Below are positions 35,015-52,310 of a stretch of DNA of 64,000 nucleotides, piece after piece. Within the stretch, counting starts at the first letter, position 1, and each line of letters opens with the position of its first letter. Where the stretch lies: NCBI RefSeq assembly GCF_032854445.1, contig NC_088302.1:14005338-14069337 (forward strand). The letters are read 5' to 3'. A program made the position numbers and the translations under genes. Source of the DNA: Liolophura sinensis (taxonomy: Eukaryota; Mollusca; Polyplacophora; Chitonida; Chitonidae). The notes beneath the pieces are model-generated. The model ran no database searches. It was given only the letters and a program-made list of their open reading frames with translations, and was not told where the DNA came from.

Positions 35015-35274
35015 GTATACATATTGGAACTTATCCGTTATTTATGCGTAAAGTTCCTGTGCTGCATTTTTATCCCACAATTCCTTAATATCAACCACAG
35101 AACAGCCAAGATGACGCTCTGTATATTCAGCAGTATGGGCTATTACTTCTTTGTTCCCTTTTGACACTTTGATATAATGAAACAGTATCTCTGTGAACAG
35201 AGTAACAACACTTATTACTATAGACGAACTGCACGTTCTGGTCTGAACAGCAGCCTCAGAATCAGTTTGGGTAC

Positions 35275-35430
35275 TACCAGAGAAGCGACGACAATGTGAT
35301 GACTGCCATATGGATAACAGGTGAAATGTGGTCTCTTGTTAATTTCCCTGACTTAAGGCTTTATTCCTACTGTTCATGTAATGCTTAAAAAATGGCAAAT
35401 TACACGCCCCAAGCACCATGATTTAAACCT
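35275..35430 (-). repeat. Dispersed repeat MT, reverse orientation
   Basis: AACAGGTGAAATGTGGTCTC, TTGTTAATTTCCCTGAC, TTATTCCTACTGTTCATGTA and GCAAATTACACGCCCC match the copies at 23291 and 52080. Confidence 0.7.
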
Positions 35431-36396
35431 AAAAAAACTAAAATACCTTAGGGCATTTAGTCCATATTCAAAACATATGAATTATTGCATTATTGAATTA
35501 TTTTAGTGTGGACCTGAAATTATACGGAAGTTTTGTTGGTTGTCTAAACTTGCCTTTGTGTTGATGGGTGATATGAAGATGGGTGATATGATATTTCATT
35601 ACGTCTCTCTTAAAGACATCACAATATCATTAAGTTTATTGTTTTCCCATTTAATATACTAACCGCGATTGTGTTGGTGGTCGGCCTTATCGAATAGACT
35701 TGATGTGTTTTCTGTATTATTTTTATTGGTGTATAATGTCAAGCTCACGTATATTTCTCTTAAACTACGTTGACAAGTGTTCTTCCCCTGTTTACCTATT
35801 TCCCCGAAAAAGTGGAGACGGTGAAATATTGATGATTTCCATGCCGAAGTATGTGACGGAGACAACACGTCAGGAGTGCCAGAGCGATTGAAAACGAGGC
35901 TCTATAATTACTCGACCACGACTTAATCTATCAAATGTCAGTTTCAATGTTGATGTTCATACGTAACTTGCTTTCATAAAGGCAAAAAAAAAACAGATTC
36001 ATCTGTGGCTTGTAAAGAAAATAATTCTTGTTTTATCAAGTAAGTTCTTCCGTGACTGCAATGACGTTTTCCAACTACTTCTCCAAAACACCAATTTCAC
36101 CAACCATAAGCAATACTCTTGCAAACTGCGCAACCCCGGTGTCACACGAATTGCTAAGATGCCCAAACCACACAAATGAATTTAATGTGAACTGAATGAA
36201 AAGTATCATTGCCACAGTGCTGGGATATCGGGCGTGGGACTCATCCACAGGAGGACAAATTAGACGAAAAGTCTTTTAAAAAAGAAGAAAAGAACAAGCG
36301 TTCTTTGAGAACGTCAGTATGGTAAGTCGATGTATTTTGGCAGAAAACCCTGCGAACGAATGAGAAAAGTAGATCAAAAGGAAATTGAAACTAGTG
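35431..36396. other. Non-coding stretch, no gene recognised
   Basis: No supported feature. An imperfect repeat of GGGTGATATGA occurs at 35565-35591. Confidence 0.5.
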
Positions 36397-36610
36397 TCAT
36401 GGAGACAATTTTTGATGTAAGGCCATGAGGAAGATCTAGACATACTTGGAATACTTTGACATGGCCTGATATAATATGCTGTATTTACAGAAGATTTATA
36501 AGCCTGGTGTCTACTAATTGATGTAATAAATTTTGTTTGTAGGCGATATCAAAGGCATGATCCGTTCGAGGTTTGATTCGTGGCTGAAGCTCTGCCCAGA
36601 AGGCCACGGA
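36397..36610 (+). repeat. Duplicated block D3, copy 1
   Basis: GTCATGGAGACAATTTTTGA, TGTAAGGCCATGAGGAAGAT, ATAATATGCTGTATTT and TTTGTTTGTAGGCGATATCA match 39547-39735 in order. The TTTGTTTGTAG/GCGATATC join looks like a splice acceptor, but no coding frame follows in either copy. Confidence 0.82.
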
Positions 36611-36789
36611 AGCGGTATCATATGAGACAGGCATAGCTCATTGTGTACATATATATTTGTGTATGCGTGTGTTCATGCATGCCCGTTGTAAACCATCTTC
36701 ATGTCAGGGCCATGGGAATTTTTAAGATTTCCTCTCAAAGGCTGGGAATGAACCAGCAGCTTGAGTATTCATCGACCGCCCCAAAATAT

Positions 36790-37075
36790 CTAATAGGTCT
36801 TTTGACCTGAGGCTTGATCGGAAATAGTTCAGACAGAAATGCCTCATTGGTCGTAGAAGATTAACAAACAGGATGTCACACGCTTTGGGCGCCATTCCTG
36901 ATAACAAAGTAGCCTGTAACCAAAATCATTTTTGCAATCACATAATATCGTAACTGAATTTATTGGTGTTTAATCATGCGCTCCTTAAAACTGCAAACCA
37001 TATTCGAACATGGGGTTTAAAGTGGCTTGTTTTACTTGGATATTCTTGAAATCTTTACTTGTTAGTATATAAATG
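36790..37075 (+). repeat. Duplicated block D2, copy 2
   Basis: CCTGAGGCTTGATCGGAAAT, TCACACGCTTTGGGCGCCAT, TCCTGATAACAAAGTAGCCT and TAACTGAATT correspond to 30295-30575. The offset is about 6.5 kb. Confidence 0.82.
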
Positions 37076-37723
37076 TAAATGTACCACCATTGGAGATGTA
37101 AAACTGTAAATATATGGCTTGTTCAACTCCCAGATAGCGATAACCCTCGCACAAGATCAAACAGAGAAACACGAACACACTTAGATAAATTCAATACATA
37201 TAACTGAATACTCTAATCTAAATAATACAACATATATACAGTATACAGAAGAGTGTCAGCAACAAGAAAACATTGCAGCGTAAATTTCTTTCAGTCGTTG
37301 TCACTGTTCAAGTGTACAGGGATTATATTTCCTTTTTACTCTCAAAGTCCATGGTGAGTACCAGTTCTCATGAACTCATTCAACCTTTGGCGGCGCCTTG
37401 TGAATTTTGGTACAAACCAGGGAATGATGTAAACATTTACACCAAACTTGTTCAGGCACCGCTACATAATTTTGAGTTCGAGGTTGATTTCATTCTTCCT
37501 TATTTAAATAATCCGGCTTCTAAATTCAAGATTGAAGAGAAACCATGGATTCCTGTGGTGAAACAAATATGAACTGATTACGGTCCAGACAGAATGTTCA
37601 GTTCAACAATAAACAACAACAAGTTTATTTCACCTATGTACAATTACAAAGATGTGGAGGTGTTTCACAGTACTATATCATCATGGTGCACCTATACCCC
37701 AGACGCTAATCAGTTTCTTATAC
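37076..37723. other. Non-coding or unassigned; two open frames without recognisable domains
   Basis: Frames at 37273-37572 (99 codons) and 37594-37809 (71 codons) are adjacent on the plus strand but in different phase. Neither resembles a family I know. The second runs into a tandem duplication. I do not call a gene here. Confidence 0.4.
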
Positions 37724-37990
37724 TTCCACATAGCATCTACAGAGGCTTTATTCATCCTCACGCTAAAACTCTGTCGAAACTTCCTCTAGAAATATTCTAC
37801 ACTGGCTGATTCATCAACATATTCCCTGCAGATCCTAGGGCTTCTGCACTCTTGATACTTCACCTAGTATCTACAGAGGCTCAATGCACTAACGTTAAAC
37901 ACTGCCGAAATTCCACAAGAGATTCTACACCGGCTGATTCGGTCAACGTATCGTCCGTGGCTCCTAGCGCATCTGCGCTCGGAAACTCGA
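37724..37990. repeat. Two-copy tandem duplication, 134 bp period
   Basis: ATCTACAGAGGCT occurs at 37735 and 37869. It is followed in both copies by a GCTAAA or GTTAAACACT.CCGAAA-like block, then AGA.ATTCTACAC.GGCTGATTC, then CTCCTAG or TCCTAGGGC and TCTGC.CTC. The copies are clearly diverged. Confidence 0.85.
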
Positions 37991-39546
37991 GCTGTCACTG
38001 GCGACAGAACCGTTCGGCTTAGAATCGGTCAAAGACTACACCTAATGTCATCTAACTATGTGAATTCACCCAAACGGTTTGACACCAATTGCTAAACACT
38101 TTATGGTAGGCATTTACTGAGTTACTAGATTGTTTATTATATTTTAACTTGTGGGCACTGATACGTACGATGTGTACTGTGCGGTCTTCGAGGCCATCTC
38201 ATCAACATAGGCCTACATTCTGACGCTCCTTTTATACATTTTCAACAAAGTATGTGGAATGTGGACTTATGTACGGAACCCAGCAATGAGATTGGCTAAC
38301 CAGCAAAACAGTTGCATATCAGTCACAAACCTGCTAAAATCCTATTACTATCATGGACGTGGAAACTAAGCTTTTTTCCCTCCAACAGTTTAAAACTGTT
38401 TTAGACTTTAAAATTCAACAATTAAAATCACGAAAAGACGTACAAATCTCTTTTTATCCATGACGTTTATTAAAAAAGCTGATCGTTCATCTAGAAGAAT
38501 CGATGTATGCATAAAAATTACCATATGCATGAAACCTGCTTTCGCGCAAAAATGGCAGGCTCAAGAAAACGGTAGAACCTTATTTTAAAGAGAAAACTTT
38601 TCGAAAAATATACTTTAAACGATGCTTTCATGGGTAAGTACTGCTATCAAAAGCTTCCTAGAATATATCTATCACATGCTCAACCATATTTTATCCAGTC
38701 TAACACTTAAATGTCAAAGTAAGCTTTGCCAAAAAAAAGGTCACACTCGAATTATATTTACAACAACAACAATGTAATGCTAACTGTTGCAACAACCATT
38801 AAACTATATTGACATTATCAATCAATGAGTAATGGAACTACCCCCCATATATCCCCTTAAGGGGTGAGGTAATAAGCAACCACAATGATTGAAATATACT
38901 TATACTCTGTTAAACTCTGCTATCAAGAGTCCAATATTGACTAAAAGTCAAATTCATTAATGATTTCAGTCCCGAGATATATGTAAATATGTGTGCAAAA
39001 GTTCAGTGTTCTGGTTACTGTCCATAAAAATTTTCCTGAAATAATGAGTATAATTTAAATCTTACTTTGTTTATGATGTTACTACTCCCTATGTATCTGC
39101 AGGTATGTTAAATGTTGAACTTGTCACAATATAATTTCTTACAGAGAGTACAGCAGACACAATTGTGGTCAAAACACACGGATATAGCAAGTCAAATTGT
39201 ACAGAAATAGGTAAACCCACAGTTCATCGTAAATTAATTAAGTGAAAGATAACATTGACATCCAAGTAACAATCGATCGTACTCAAAGTCATACCTAGAA
39301 ACTGTTGGTATCTAACCTCCCCGTGAGGCACAAACTCCTTGCTAGGTAACAGTATTAAATGTTAAGTCCCAAGTTCAAGATGAGCGCTAAGAATACATTC
39401 CTTCGGACTTAACACAAAGTAAAACCCAGAACCTCCAGTGAAATTGGGATAAAAGTTCGTAACAGCAACAAAAGTCTCAAACACAAGAAAAATGGACGAC
39501 GGAACACTCACTGAATGTGTCATCAAAAACACAAAAAACAAGCTGC
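37991..39546. other. Non-coding stretch, no gene recognised
   Basis: AT-rich. A perfect 12 bp palindrome (CCCCTTAAGGGG) lies at 38853-38864. No supported gene. Confidence 0.5.
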
Positions 39547-39735
39547 TGTCATGGAGACAATTTTTTGATGTAAGGAACTGAGGAAGATGGAGTCATGTGT
39601 GGGATCTCTACACGGTCTGGTGTATTTGTCTATAATATGCTGTATTTGATGATAATTCCTAGGCTCGTGTCAGCTAATTAATGCAGCACTTTTTGTTTGT
39701 AGACGATATCAAACGGATACAGTTCGTCAAGTGCT
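39547..39735 (+). repeat. Duplicated block D3, copy 2
   Basis: GTCATGGAGACAATTTTTTG, ATGTAAGGAACTGAGGAAGA, ATAATATGCTGTATTTGATG and TTTGTTTGTAGACGATATCA match 36397-36610. The offset is about 3.15 kb. Confidence 0.82.
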
Positions 39736-45626
<5,891 letters not shown>

Positions 45627-45757
45627 TCAGCAACCGGGCGGATGGTCGTGGGTTTCCCCGGGGCTCTACCTGGCTTCCTCCCACCATAATGCTGGCCATA
45701 ATTTCGCATTAGTGAAATATTCTTGAGTACAGCGTAAAACACCAATCAAATAAATCG
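45627..45757 (+). repeat. SINE family A, 5'-truncated
   Basis: Starts mid-body (CGGGCGGATGGTCGTGGGTT), continues with TCCTCCCACCATAATGCTGG, GTGAAATATTCTTGAGTACA and ends AAACACCAATCAAATAAATC. Confidence 0.88.
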
Positions 45758-45812
45758 AGTTATTTCCGGTTATCAGTTCATTATTATTATTTCCAGGTAT
45801 AAATGAAAATTT
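45757..45812 (+). repeat. Short duplicated segment, copy 1
   Basis: GTTATTTCCGGTTATC, then TTATTATTATTTCCAGGTAT and AAATGAAAATTT, repeated at 47655-47714 with one (TTA) unit difference. It directly follows a SINE tail. Confidence 0.8.
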
Positions 45813-47497
45813 CCTATTTTGTTATTTTCTACTTTGCCTAATTTTAATCGTAATTTAATAGACAGAACAACAAAAACAAATACGTGTTTGTTTGTTTCTT
45901 GCAAACACTATGCCTCTAAACCAAGGATTATGCCCGAGGAAAATCCCATCGACTCCCATTTCTTCGATGATGCCCACTATTACGATAACTGGGACGAGAA
46001 ATTACTCCTTCGTCAACACGGACATCTGTTATAAGCCTTCAAGGACACGGCACACCGATTTTAGTTGACGCCTGACCACGGACGGAGGACGAGTGGGGTA
46101 TTATATCGATGATTGTATACAGGCCCCAAATCCTGGCCATGTGCTGGCACCCTGTGAGCGTACGCTGGCTGTCCTGTGTAGGAGCCTTAATAAAACCCAT
46201 GCTAAATATCAGACGACCATTAGCACCCAAGATTATATTGGTAAAAGTCATACCCAATACACTATCTTATTGATTGGGTTCACATTGCAGGGAAGTGAAA
46301 GATACATGCAGTAGTCATATCACCTGTCCCGGAGGATCTACTCTGGCTCTCCTCTCCCCGCATCCAAAGCTTTATGGGGTGATTATTGGGGTGAGTCGTA
46401 GATCTCTGATGACACGACCGATAGAAGGTCATGAGTGAATGTCAAAAGGAACAGTTCATGTCCATCAGCGGTCACGCGTATGTTGGAATTCAGGCAGGCA
46501 GTTGAGACTACATAGTACAATGGACAATACTGCTATGAAGGACTTTCGAACCACTTGACAAAAGTCCGTTGTGTGGCTTTTGTGCACCTGAATCTGAATT
46601 ATTGGCGGCGTCTTCCTAGGAAGCGGTAGAGCCGAGGTAAATTTTTAAGTCTTTAAAACTGATAAAATTGTGTTACAGTGAGACAGCACTATATGTCGGC
46701 ATTACGGTTTGTTACAAAAGAGACACCGTTGGGTTATGGCCGTGCTCTTGTTCACCGCAACATTAAACCACAATCAAGCAAACAAATGCCACATTTCTGT
46801 TGTTTCCCAAGGTTGTCACCCGTCTCGTTAACAAAATAACCGAAGCAGCAAATCTGAGACAAGCATAGACAAATTTAATATGTCCCTTCAATTAAGTACC
46901 TTTGATTAAGTGCCCTTGATTAAGTACCCTATTGATGCGGCATTGAGTGTGATAATATTTTTCACAACTTCAAAGGATCGTTTTATCTCCATTTTATCTA
47001 TCCAGAAAGAAAGGGATGTCGCCACAGAGAGGAATAGCCAGAGAGAGTCACACTCATGTAATACTTTATCAATGAGTATACAATCGGTCGAATACGGGTA
47101 CAATGGCCAGACCAATAAACTCACGCAGGCCTGCACACAACTAGTGCTTTAGCTTATGCTATGGAGCAGCGTGAATTGGATATAAAACTATTGGACTGGT
47201 TTAGAAATCTAAAAAGACACCGAAAGCTTACGCTATCAAAGTAAGTCATGGAGTATTATTAAATTATATATCTCGCTTATCACTTTAGGAATAAAATCAA
47301 AAATGAATCGAATCCATCTTGATCGTGAAACCTTACAAGTGTTGTTACAGACCCTTTCCTGATATCAAGTCGTGCTAGATGGAAATAAATCCTGTCCGTG
47401 ACTGGCGAAGTCGTTAAAATCTGTGTGCAAATATACCCGTTACCAAAGACAGTCCACGGCTTATTCGCATTACTCGTATACTCTAAGCATGTGTGTA
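45813..47497. other. Non-coding stretch, no gene recognised
   Basis: No supported gene. A triple TTAAGTNCC echo (ATTAAGTACC, ATTAAGTGCC, ATTAAGTACC) occurs at 46891-46929. Confidence 0.5.
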
Positions 47498-47640
47498 CGG
47501 ATATATGCTTGGGGTTTGTGTCGAACTGAACAATTTTTCAGTCATATGACGTCGAGGAGTCATTAGCTGTGTGTACATACACTCTTCTTATAGCAAGGCG
47601 AGTCCTTGCTTCCAAAGTGCTGCCGTGACTGAAGTATAAT
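47498..47640 (-). repeat. SINE family B, 3' part
   Basis: ATGCTTGGGGTTTGTGTCGA and ACTGAACAATTTTTCAGTCA, followed by TATGACGTCGAGGAGTCATT, reproduce the minus-strand 3' end of family B (compare 2787). The tRNA head is not seen. Confidence 0.75.
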
Positions 47641-47654
47641 GCCGAAAAAAAATC

Positions 47655-47714
47655 AATTATTTCCGGTTATCTGTTTATTATTATTATTATTTCCAGGTAT
47701 AAATGAAAATTTAT
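47655..47714 (+). repeat. Short duplicated segment, copy 2
   Basis: Partner of 45757-45812, about 1.9 kb away in the same orientation. Confidence 0.8.
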
Positions 47715-48963
47715 AGCAGACAAGACACCCTACACAGTCACATTACACGCACACCGGGCTAACGAGACCTGTTTCCTTGACTTGACCTCTCAATGTTCAG
47801 CGCCAAGGGAGACAGTAACAAGTAAATCTACTATTTCTGAACTGTTTTGTATGACCAAACACGGCTTTGATCTCCGGTCTCCTGACCTCGCATGCCTCCC
47901 GCGTATTATGTACTAACACACAGTTGCATGTGTAGTTTTCCCGAATTAAACCTTTGCCAGCTTAAGTAGTTCGGGCCAAAGCTGTACAATATACATATAT
48001 ATATTGTTAATCCCTATCTTTGCAATGACGTTTTGTGGGCAAACAGGTAACGATGTACTCGTGCATATGAGATTAGATATTATTATATGAGAACAATAAT
48101 CAATTCTCAATGGAGCCGCGTTGCCATTGTGCAGGAATATGCAATTATTAAGTCCAGATTTCATCGTATTTCTCGTGTCCCATGAAGAAATATTCGCCTC
48201 AACATACTAGGTATAACACCCGACCAAGTCATAGCATACTGAGACAAAAATGTACTGATCATCACACCCAGAAGTCACTTTTTAGTGCTTGGTATTCTTA
48301 GCACAATACTTGACAAGTGCCCCAAGCATGACACTCAAATTGTAGAGCCAATTTAGGCCAACGTGGAGAATTAATCCTCGTCTCTATCAGTGCACAAAAT
48401 ACCCCCCACAAGCATATGTTTTCAATTCCCATGGTATTCCCCATTGCCGTATTCGAGGAGCACCAGCTGGCGCTAACATCGCCATTACCGCTAATATGAT
48501 ATGTGACTTGGGTATATGGCCATTTCACGCCTCTGGCTACTGTACCTAGTTTCAGTGTTACATTTTTGTGTTATTGAACAAAAAACACGGAACAAATTTC
48601 ATTGTAATTCTAAAACCAACATATCTCAGTTCTCTGACTGGTACTCCGAAAACAAAAGCACTCTTTTTTTAACAAATTGGAATACTGAAGACTTGTATTT
48701 CTTGGAAGTTCATACACAAATTACATGACACAGCACTCAACAGACGGACAAATAATGCAATTTACACTTCAAGGCGACCATACAGTTGACAAAGAACAAA
48801 CGTTGGCGAAGGTGGAAAAAAATTAGTATGCAATGAAGAACAGAAACCACAAGAGTAAACAGTAACTTGATTTGTATCTTAGAAGTCTGGAGTTTGCGCT
48901 GGAGACGGCACTGATACGTGTAGGGAGTGTTAATTGCGACAGGGGATAAAATTCCCGGCCGTC
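47715..48963. other. Region 3' of the receptor gene; no second gene recognised
   Basis: It should contain the receptor's 3' UTR, since the stop codon is at 48964-48966 on the minus strand. I did not find a clear AATAAA polyadenylation signal within the first few hundred bases. Open frames at 47946-48728 have no recognisable motif. Confidence 0.5.
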
Positions 48964-49672
48964 TCACATATCCGTGCCTCCTCTGGAGCTCATAATCCTG
49001 GTAGATTGGAAGGCTATCGACCCACCGTAAGAGGAAAAACGGTGTAAGTTCTTTTTGGTCATTTGGCAAGACTTGCAGAAAATGGCAGTGTAACGTTTAC
49101 GATAGTTCTCGCTGAAAATGCCATAGAGGACCGGATTGGCAGCCGAGTTGATGTAAGCAATAATCATGACGAACACCAGGAAAGGCCAGGTCTCGTTAAA
49201 ATGGGTAGAGGAGAATGTGTTGTACACGAGTAGCACTTGGTGCGGTGAATAACTTACGAAGTAAATCACCACGCAGCTCACCAGCATTTTCACCACACCC
49301 TTCCTGGACTTGAGGGTGTCGAATGACTTATCGCTCTCGAACTGGTCCTTCGTGTTATTCCTACGGATGCCCTCGTGCAATTGTTTCACGTCGAAGAAGA
49401 GTGTTTTGATGGTGATGCTGTACAGGACAATCTGTACGACCAGGGGGCTCAGATAAAACAGGAAAAACTCGGTGTATTTGTAAATCCGAAAGAAATGCTC
49501 CACCGGGAAGACGATAACGCAGAACTTGACACTCTCGCCGACGACGGTATTGAAGATGGCTGTAGGGATGGCGAGGACGGCTGAGAGGGGCCAGATGCAG
49601 CCGATGACGGTCAGGACACGACCACGGCTACAGAAGAGGTGCGCCTTCAGGGGCTGGACAATCGCCACATAC
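48964..49672 (-). CDS. Neuropeptide-type class A GPCR, exon 2 (TM4-TM7 and C-tail)
   Basis: This is the second coding exon of a rhodopsin-family receptor, predicted to bind a peptide outside the cell and signal through G proteins. Joined to exon 1 it gives residues 140-374. After the intron the exon resumes YVAIVQPLKAH, completing the E-R-Y motif. TM4 carries W166, the second extracellular loop C190, and TM5 P215. A basic third loop (RKGVVKML) leads into TM6. TM7 ends in the NPVLY motif (318-322), followed by helix 8 (SENYRKRY) and two cysteines (C338, C341) suited to palmitoylation. N298-E-T in loop 3 is a possible glycosylation site. TM6 reads VSYSPH where most relatives have CWxP: Y280 replaces the usual tryptophan. 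The acceptor TTCTTCTGTTTGTCAG/G lies just before 49672, and a TGA ends the frame at 48964. The overall pattern suggests the TRH/EFLGamide, proctolin or ghrelin/ETH-type receptor neighbourhood, but I cannot name the ligand. Confidence 0.95.
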
Positions 49673-49804
49673 CTGACAAACAGAAGAAACATGAATAATT
49701 AAAACATCAAGACATTTCCACGTAGTTCTAAATGTGTACATATTAATATCACCACAATTAGACCTAACAATAAAGAGTTTTAAGCAGTATATCGAAATAA
49801 ATTT

Positions 49805-49915
49805 ACTGAATTTCTCTGCTGGTTTACACCGTATTTAAGGATATTTCCTTTATACGCTGGCGATCAGGTTTATGGATAGAGGGAAACGGAACAGAGCCCG
49901 TAGAAACTTTCGCAC
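49805..49915 (-). repeat. SINE-related element, variant body
   Basis: CTGCTGGTTTACACCGTATT, TAAGGATATTTCCTTTATAC and GATCAGGTTTATGGATAG, then CAGAGCCCGTAGAAACTTTC. It shares the CAGGTTTATGG variant with 15478-15640. Confidence 0.6.
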
Positions 49916-50647
49916 CTTTGTAACAACAAAATAATGCCCTGACTGAAAGCCACAGTTGGAATATCTGAAAGTGGATCCTAGCCAACGGTATCATTGATCA
50001 TTCTAGTCAATTTCTGCTGAACAAAACCCATTAGAGAGTGAGGGCTACCAAGGACGCGTTTAAATAAAATCTGGCAATGCTCCCGTGTACGAATTGTGTA
50101 ATTTAACCATTCAGTAAAAATGGTGTTGTCGTATTTAGGGATTGACGTCCACTGTTGGGTAATGGGAATCGGACGGTTCAAAACACTGAGTCACAATAAA
50201 ATGTTCAAATCATAGCTGATAATGGCTCCTTTATCAGGCAATCTCATGTTCTGTTAGACAAAATTAGCGGGCCCCTAATGCTTTGATGGATGATTTTTGT
50301 GAAATATCGAGGACAATGCTGAAAATGAAATATGAAGTAACTTCATCAAGAGAGAGTCATTTTTTCAGCTTTTGTCAGCGAATTCTCTGTGAACACTGAT
50401 AACAGTATGTCTGTTTTTCCGTGTATCTCTTAGATTTGTGTATTTGAGGAGATTAGTTTTTACGTGATGGCTAAAAGAGAGTGTGCAATAAAAGCCGTCA
50501 CAATAGCTCTCAGAAACTGCAGCCTTATGGACCATAATAATCTTTAAATGAGTTAGGCACATGGCAAAATTCGTTTTGTTACGACGTACTTCCTAATCAC
50601 TCACACGTATTTATAGCTGTCTAGCTGCTCAATTAGGCTGTCTTCAA

Positions 50648-50942
50648 CAGTGAACAGTTGTGTTTCTGGTAATAGTGAACAGTTGTGTTTCTTATACAAC
50701 AGTGAACAACTGTGCTTTTGGTAATAGTCAAAAGTTGCGTCCCCTATACAACAGTGGTCAGTTGTGTTTCTGGTAATAGTGAACAGTTGTGTTCCTTACA
50801 ACACTGAATAATTCTGTTTCTAGTAATGGTGAACGGTTGTGTTTCTGGTAATGGTAAACAGTTGTGTTCCCAATACAACAGTGGTCAGTTGTGTTTCCGG
50901 TAATACTGAACAGATGTGTTCCCTACAATAGTGATCAGTGTA
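50648..50942. repeat. Minisatellite, about 25-27 bp units in two alternating types
   Basis: About twelve units built on GTGAACAGTTGTGTTTCTGG. One type continues TAATAGT, the other CCCTATACAACAGT. The types roughly alternate, giving a diverged dimer of about 50 bp. Confidence 0.88.
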
Positions 50943-52079
50943 TAACAAACAGAGAACAAGTGATCTTTACTTATAAGGACATCAAACACAATAGGCCTAT
51001 GAAGAACTCATACAGAAGAGCTTAAATGTGGCTGATTGACATATAGGTTTAACTGTATCGAAACTCGCAAAAAGCTCAGTTGGAATGCTTTCTCACACAG
51101 CCATAACATAAGCTGGATTCGACCACATGACCCCTTATCGCATGCTATGAAACGACAAGGGCGCAATGCATGCTGACATTCATTCCATCAAGGCCGATGT
51201 TACTTTTTACTGAAGTTTTCCAAAACACTGGCCGCTCTTACAAACTTGAAGCCGGATTATTCGGGCTTCAGCAGCATGGCACTTACTCTCCGAGCACAGA
51301 TATGAGGGCTTGAACGTTCTGTTGACTTGACCCCAAAGGATGCTTGGATAAGGGTAATCCCCTTAAGGGGAAATAACCTTAAAACGGGATTACACTTTCC
51401 ACAACAGTTTATTCGATAAAAGCGAAGTTACTTTCGATATTTCAGCATTATTTGTCTCCTCCGATCTTACAGTGGGCAGTAGCACAGCATATCCACAATC
51501 CTGTTGTTGGTCACACACAAAGGCTTAGCTAAATATTTTCAGTTGAGAAAGAAAAAGCATACGGTCTATCTTGGTTACTTTTAACCAAATACCCTACGGA
51601 GGATATTATACTGCTCTAAAGTAATGTCAGTATATTTTTTATGACATGTTTTTATCTTAAGCTGCTTAGACAATACTAACCATATTTTCTCTAATGCAGG
51701 TAACGTGTTGAAGGGTGCAAGTAACTCCCTAGTTACATTGCATTGTATTTGTCAAATACAGGTTCTACACGCATTTATACCAAGATAATACCGTTCATCC
51801 AAAACAAACAACTGCAAGAAAAAGGACCAACAAAGTTTTACACAAAAGCATCCTCGGGTATGTCAGACAATAACTCTAGTCCATTGTAACTAATTCTCTG
51901 GATTTATCTCTTTGAAAGAGGCATATACTGGTCACAGGAGAATAATTACCCAGATTTCTGTAAATTCGTCACTATATTCTCTCCATGATTAGGGATAGGT
52001 TGCTCTATATCTCACTCCGTCTGCCTGTCGATCCTTCTGACAGACTACATGTATCTTTTAACATTTAATTAAGAGGTAC
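50943..52079. other. Intronic sequence, nothing recognised
   Basis: AT-rich. A second copy of the 12 bp palindrome CCCCTTAAGGGG is at 51359-51370. Confidence 0.5.
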
Positions 52080-52310
52080 CGCATAGAAAGAAAAGCAAGA
52101 ACAGCAACGACAGTTAGCTGATAGCTGACAAATGGTCACACATAACCGGTGAAATACGGCCTCTTGTCAATTTAGCTCAGGTAGGGTTTTATTCTAAGTC
52201 TTCATGTAAATACTTGAACAGTAGCAAATTACATGCTCCCTTAGCTCCATGGCTCAAGCAGAATTAGGTAAAAAAATAGAACATGCAGATATGTTAACTG
52301 TAATTTCATA
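52080..52310 (-). repeat. Dispersed repeat MT, reverse orientation
   Basis: GGTCACACATAACCGGTGAA, ATACGGCCTCTTGTCAATTT, AGCTCAGGTAGGGTTTTATT, TTCATGTAAATACTTGAACA and GTAGCAAATTACATGC. It is one of the clearest MT copies. CATGGCTCAAGCAGAATTAG matches the reverse complement of 55413-55430 joined to 55593-55605, across the SINE inserted there. Confidence 0.75.

Noticed and set aside
37273-37809. Two adjacent plus-strand frames as a split gene
   Set aside because: No recognisable domain, no splice signals tying them together, and the second frame crosses a tandem duplication.
49375-49584. 69-codon plus-strand acidic frame
   Set aside because: Antisense shadow of receptor exon 2.
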